Below are positions 61,787-64,000 of a DNA stretch of 64,000 nucleotides, piece by piece. Origin of the DNA: Sulfurimonas sp. HSL3-7 (GTDB taxonomy: Bacteria > Campylobacterota > Campylobacteria > Campylobacterales > Sulfurimonadaceae); contig NZ_CP147919.1 in NCBI RefSeq assembly GCF_039645985.1, positions 620,001 through 684,000 on the forward strand, written 5' to 3'. Under the pieces are notes generated by a model, which had not been told where the DNA came from, searched no databases, and saw only the letters and a list, made by a program, of their open reading frames with translations. A program made the position numbers and the translations under genes. Within the stretch, counting starts at the first letter, position 1. Every line of letters starts with the position of its first letter.

Positions 61787-62351
61787 TCAACCCTTTTCGG
61801 GAGCCGTCGCAGGTGCGGCATACCACTCTTCGCGGGCATAGCGGCTGAAATTGGTTGTCGTTACCGAGAGTAGTACCGCATTGGGAATCGTGACTTCCTC
61901 ATTGTACAGGGTCTTTATCTTGGTCGAGAGGACGCCTATCTCCAGGATATTGCCCTCACAGGTTGATGCCGGCAACCTCTTGCGTATACTGCTCAAAGCT
62001 CTTCCCCTCTTCGGGCTCAAAATCCTCTTCCATGATGCCGAAAATCTGACGGTCATTGACCGTAACCCAGACCCCTTTGACATTGCCGAGCGTCGAAGGC
62101 ACTGCTTTGACCTCGTAACGCTTCTACCCGACGGGGATCGCCTTGATCTTCTTTGTGGCTTCGTCGATACGGTCGCCGACACTGTGACTGCGGTAGGGAA
62201 TCTGAAAGGTGACGATGGTGTCACCCCAGATAGTGAGCGGCTGCGGTGTATGTTCCTCGGTCGCAGAAAAAAGCGGTAAGACAAAGGCCAAAGAGAAAAT
62301 GAACGGTAGGATGAGGTAGCGAAATAGAGGATTAAAAAAACATGTAAACAC
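61787..62351 (-). pseudogene. Decayed MscS-family mechanosensitive channel gene
   Basis: An N-terminal signal and domain (from 62351, including TIWGDTIVTFQIPYRSHSVG) runs to an in-frame TAG near 62124. The same frame continues beyond it with sensible sequence (KRYEVKAVPSTLGNVKGVW) to a TGA near 61965. The typical MscS core end (ILEIGVLSTKIKTLYNEEVT, IPNAVLLSVTTTNFSR) follows in another frame. The pore helices between the two parts are missing, and the C-terminal domain is also absent. At least one stop, one frameshift and a deletion show that it is broken. Confidence 0.75.
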
Positions 62352-62440
62352 TCCGCACTGGTGTCACCTATTGTATCGCTGACGACGACACTTTGTCAAC
62401 CGTTCCATAGTGCAACTGCAGGCTGAACCAGAAGCCTATA

Positions 62441-62469
62441 TTCCAATTTTTACCTCCAAAGGGTATAAT
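62441..62469 (+). promoter_or_regulatory. Promoter of greA
   Basis: TTCCAA (62441-62446) and TATAAT (62464-62469) are separated by 17 bases. The leader of about 38 bases contains a perfect 12-bp palindrome GCAGCATGCTGC (62492-62503). Confidence 0.55.
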
Positions 62470-62513
62470 ACATCTTATTACGATGTACAGCGCAGCATGC
62501 TGCAGCGATAAAA

Positions 62514-63029
62514 ATGGAGAATCTTTTGGAAAATAATGTAGAACCGATGACAAAATTCGGGTATGAGCGTCTTCAGGCGGAGGCGAACCACCTGAAACTG
62601 GAGGTACGTCCTGCGGTGATCAAGGCGATCGAAGAGGCAGCTGATATGGGTGACCTGAAAGAGAATGCCGAGTATCACGCGGGCAAAGAGCAGCAGGCCA
62701 ACATCGACCGCCGTCTTCAGGAGATCAGCGATCTGCTGAGCAATGCTCAGATCGTTGACCCGAGTACGCTGGAACATGCCCGTGTCAGTTTCGGTTCGAC
62801 GGTGATCCTTGAAGATATCAACAGCGGCGAGGAGGTGACCTACACCATCGTCGGCGGCTGTGAGAGTAACCCGGAAATGGGACTGATCTCGTTCAACTCG
62901 CCGCTGGCCAAACAGATCCTCGGCAAAGAGGAGGGCGACGAGGTCAAAGTCCGTCTACCGGGCGGTGTCAAAGAGTTTGAAGTAGCCGAGGTGAAATACC
63001 AGGAGATCGTCTTTGAGTGCCATGATTAA
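62514..63029 (+). CDS. greA: Transcription elongation factor GreA
   Basis: GreA stimulates RNA cleavage by stalled RNA polymerase. The N-terminal coiled coil contains DMGDLKENAEYHAGKEQQ with the acidic tip, and the C-terminal FKBP-like domain contains FGSTVILEDINSGEEVTYTI and FNSPLAKQILGKEEGDEV. The frame from 62514 gives 171 residues. A TTG at 62526 with GGAG six bases upstream would give 167 residues and an N-terminus closer to relatives, so it may be the true start. It overlaps argC by eight bases. Confidence 0.95.
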   Translation: MENLLENNVEPMTKFGYERLQAEANHLKLEVRPAVIKAIEEAADMGDLKENAEYHAGKEQQANIDRRLQEISDLLSNAQIVDPSTLEHARVSFGSTVILEDINSGEEVTYTIVGGCESNPEMGLISFNSPLAKQILGKEEGDEVKVRLPGGVKEFEVAEVKYQEIVFECHD

Positions 63030-64000
63030 TGTCGCCGTTATCGGGGCGAGCGGGTACACCGGCCTCGAACTTATCAAGATGATCGTCAAACACCCTGTTT
63101 TCAATCTTGCCTATGTCGCGACGAGCGAAGGGAACATCAGGCTTAGCGAACTGCATCCCTCGTTGCTGGGGGTGGCCGAGTGTGATGTCGAGAAGGCGGA
63201 TGCCGCCGAGGTTGCCAAAAGCTGCGAGCTTGCCTTTCTGGCCCTGCCGCACAAGACGGCGATGGGCTTTGTCAAGGAGCTGATAGCGCGAAATGTCAAG
63301 GTGGTCGACCTCTCTGCAGACTACCGTCTTGAACAGGCGCGCTACGAGCAGCACTATGTCCCGCACATCGATACCGAAAATCTTAAACATGCCGTTTACG
63401 GCCTGCCGGAACTCAACCACGAGGCGATCAAAAAGGCCAAGCTGGTGGCAAACCCGGGCTGTTATCCGACCGCTTCGATCCTGGCGGCGTTGCCGTTTCT
63501 GAAGTACCAAGTCAAGGGTTCGGCACTGATCGTCGATGCCAAGAGCGGGGTGAGCGGTGCGGGCAAGAAGCTCTCAGAGACAACACACTATGTGACGATC
63601 AACGACAACGCCTTTGCCTACAACCCTCTGTTGCACCGCCACGGTCCCGAGATTGCCGAGAAGCTTCAGCTTGATGAGAGTTCGGTCAACTTCGTGCCGC
63701 ACCTTCTGCCGCTGACAAGAGGAATGCTCTCATCAGTTTACATGCAGGTCGAGGGCGATTTCGATGTGATGGAAGTGCTTAAAACGTACTACAAGGATGA
63801 ACCGTATGTCCGCGTCCGGGAGAACCCGGTCGACATAAAAAGCGTTGCCGGCACCAACTTCTGCGACATCTTTGCACGACGCAACGGTTCGACGCTCTTT
63901 ATCAATGCAGCCATTGACAACCTGATGCGGGGTGCAAGTTCGCAGGCGATCGTCAATGCCAACCTGATGATGGGTCTCGCTATGGAAACCGGAGTCCCCG
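63022..64000 (+). CDS. argC: N-acetyl-gamma-glutamyl-phosphate reductase, 3'-truncated by window edge
   Basis: ArgC reduces N-acetylglutamyl phosphate to the semialdehyde in arginine synthesis. The ATG at 63022 lies inside the greA end. The protein starts MINVAVIGASGYTGLELI, has VVDLSADYRL, the active-site Cys in NPGCYPTA, and HHxxE-like and NLMRGASSQAIVNANLMMG stretches near the end. About 326 codons are open to the last base, so only the last few residues are missing. Confidence 0.97.
   Translation, partial: MINVAVIGASGYTGLELIKMIVKHPVFNLAYVATSEGNIRLSELHPSLLGVAECDVEKADAAEVAKSCELAFLALPHKTAMGFVKELIARNVKVVDLSADYRLEQARYEQHYVPHIDTENLKHAVYGLPELNHEAIKKAKLVANPGCYPTASILAALPFLKYQVKGSALIVDAKSGVSGAGKKLSETTHYVTINDNAFAYNPLLHRHGPEIAEKLQLDESSVNFVPHLLPLTRGMLSSVYMQVEGDFDVMEVLKTYYKDEPYVRVRENPVDIKSVAGTNFCDIFARRNGSTLFINAAIDNLMRGASSQAIVNANLMMGLAMETGVP

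Overview
The window comes from a bacterial chromosome of the Campylobacterota (Epsilonproteobacteria), most likely a hydrogen- and sulfur-oxidising relative of Sulfurimonas/Sulfuricurvum/Sulfurovum. The evidence is an ArsRS-like two-component pair, a HydABC hydrogenase followed by a HydE-type HypF paralogue (an arrangement known from Wolinella and Helicobacter), and many tightly overlapping genes (ATGA, TAATG and TGATG junctions). The genus call is an inference. FeoB at the left edge and ArgC at the right edge are cut by the window.

Layout. 1-8.6 kb: feoB (3' part), an ArsRS-like two-component system, surE-tcdA-thioredoxin/NHL operon, an EAL phosphodiesterase. 8.7-11.1 kb: an intergenic hairpin element, groEL/groES with a clear promoter and operator-like inverted repeats, and a tRNA with anticodon CAT. 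11.1-29.8 kb: a complete [NiFe]-hydrogenase region. It holds a TetR regulator overlapping a cytosolic group 2-like hydrogenase (small and large subunit), the membrane-bound HydABC enzyme, HydE, HypF, two M52-type maturation proteases, a transposase-derived protein, a nickel permease, HypBCDEA and a DUF695/RraB protein. 30-41.4 kb: small secreted proteins (DsrE-like, DUF2202, NTF2-like), a periplasmic sugar-binding-type protein coupled to a GGDEF-EAL enzyme, and a CzcCBA-type metal efflux operon. 41.6-52.2 kb: Lon-like protease, Mut7-C protein, permease, slipin/NfeD pair, a DUF2459 lipoprotein, aspartate dehydrogenase, and a UspA / site-2 protease / CBS cluster. 52.2-61.7 kb: spermidine-synthase-like membrane protein, periplasmic isoaspartyl methyltransferase, DUF72, PolX, and a three-gene operon of N-formylglutamate amidohydrolase-like, DUF1704 metallopeptidase and glutathione-synthetase-like ATP-grasp proteins. 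61.8-64 kb: an MscS-family pseudogene, greA and argC.

How it fits together. HydABC would oxidise hydrogen at the cytoplasmic membrane and pass electrons to quinone through cytochrome b. HypABCDEF build the NiFe(CN)2CO site, the nickel permease supplies metal, and an M52 protease trims HydB. The most notable signal is a nearly identical 18-bp palindrome at three places: before the tetR/group 2 hydrogenase operon, before hydABC, and before the nickel permease/hypBCDEA operon. This suggests a TetR-controlled hydrogenase regulon linked to a cytosolic hydrogenase whose large subunit has no C-terminal processing peptide.

Other points of interest: a second, synonymously recoded copy of the hypD 3' end downstream of hypD; a transposase-derived protein translationally coupled to a hydrogenase protease; a HydD protease with two of three nickel ligands replaced by Asn; three tandem 83-bp hairpin units after hydC; and the DUF1704/ATP-grasp/amidohydrolase operon.
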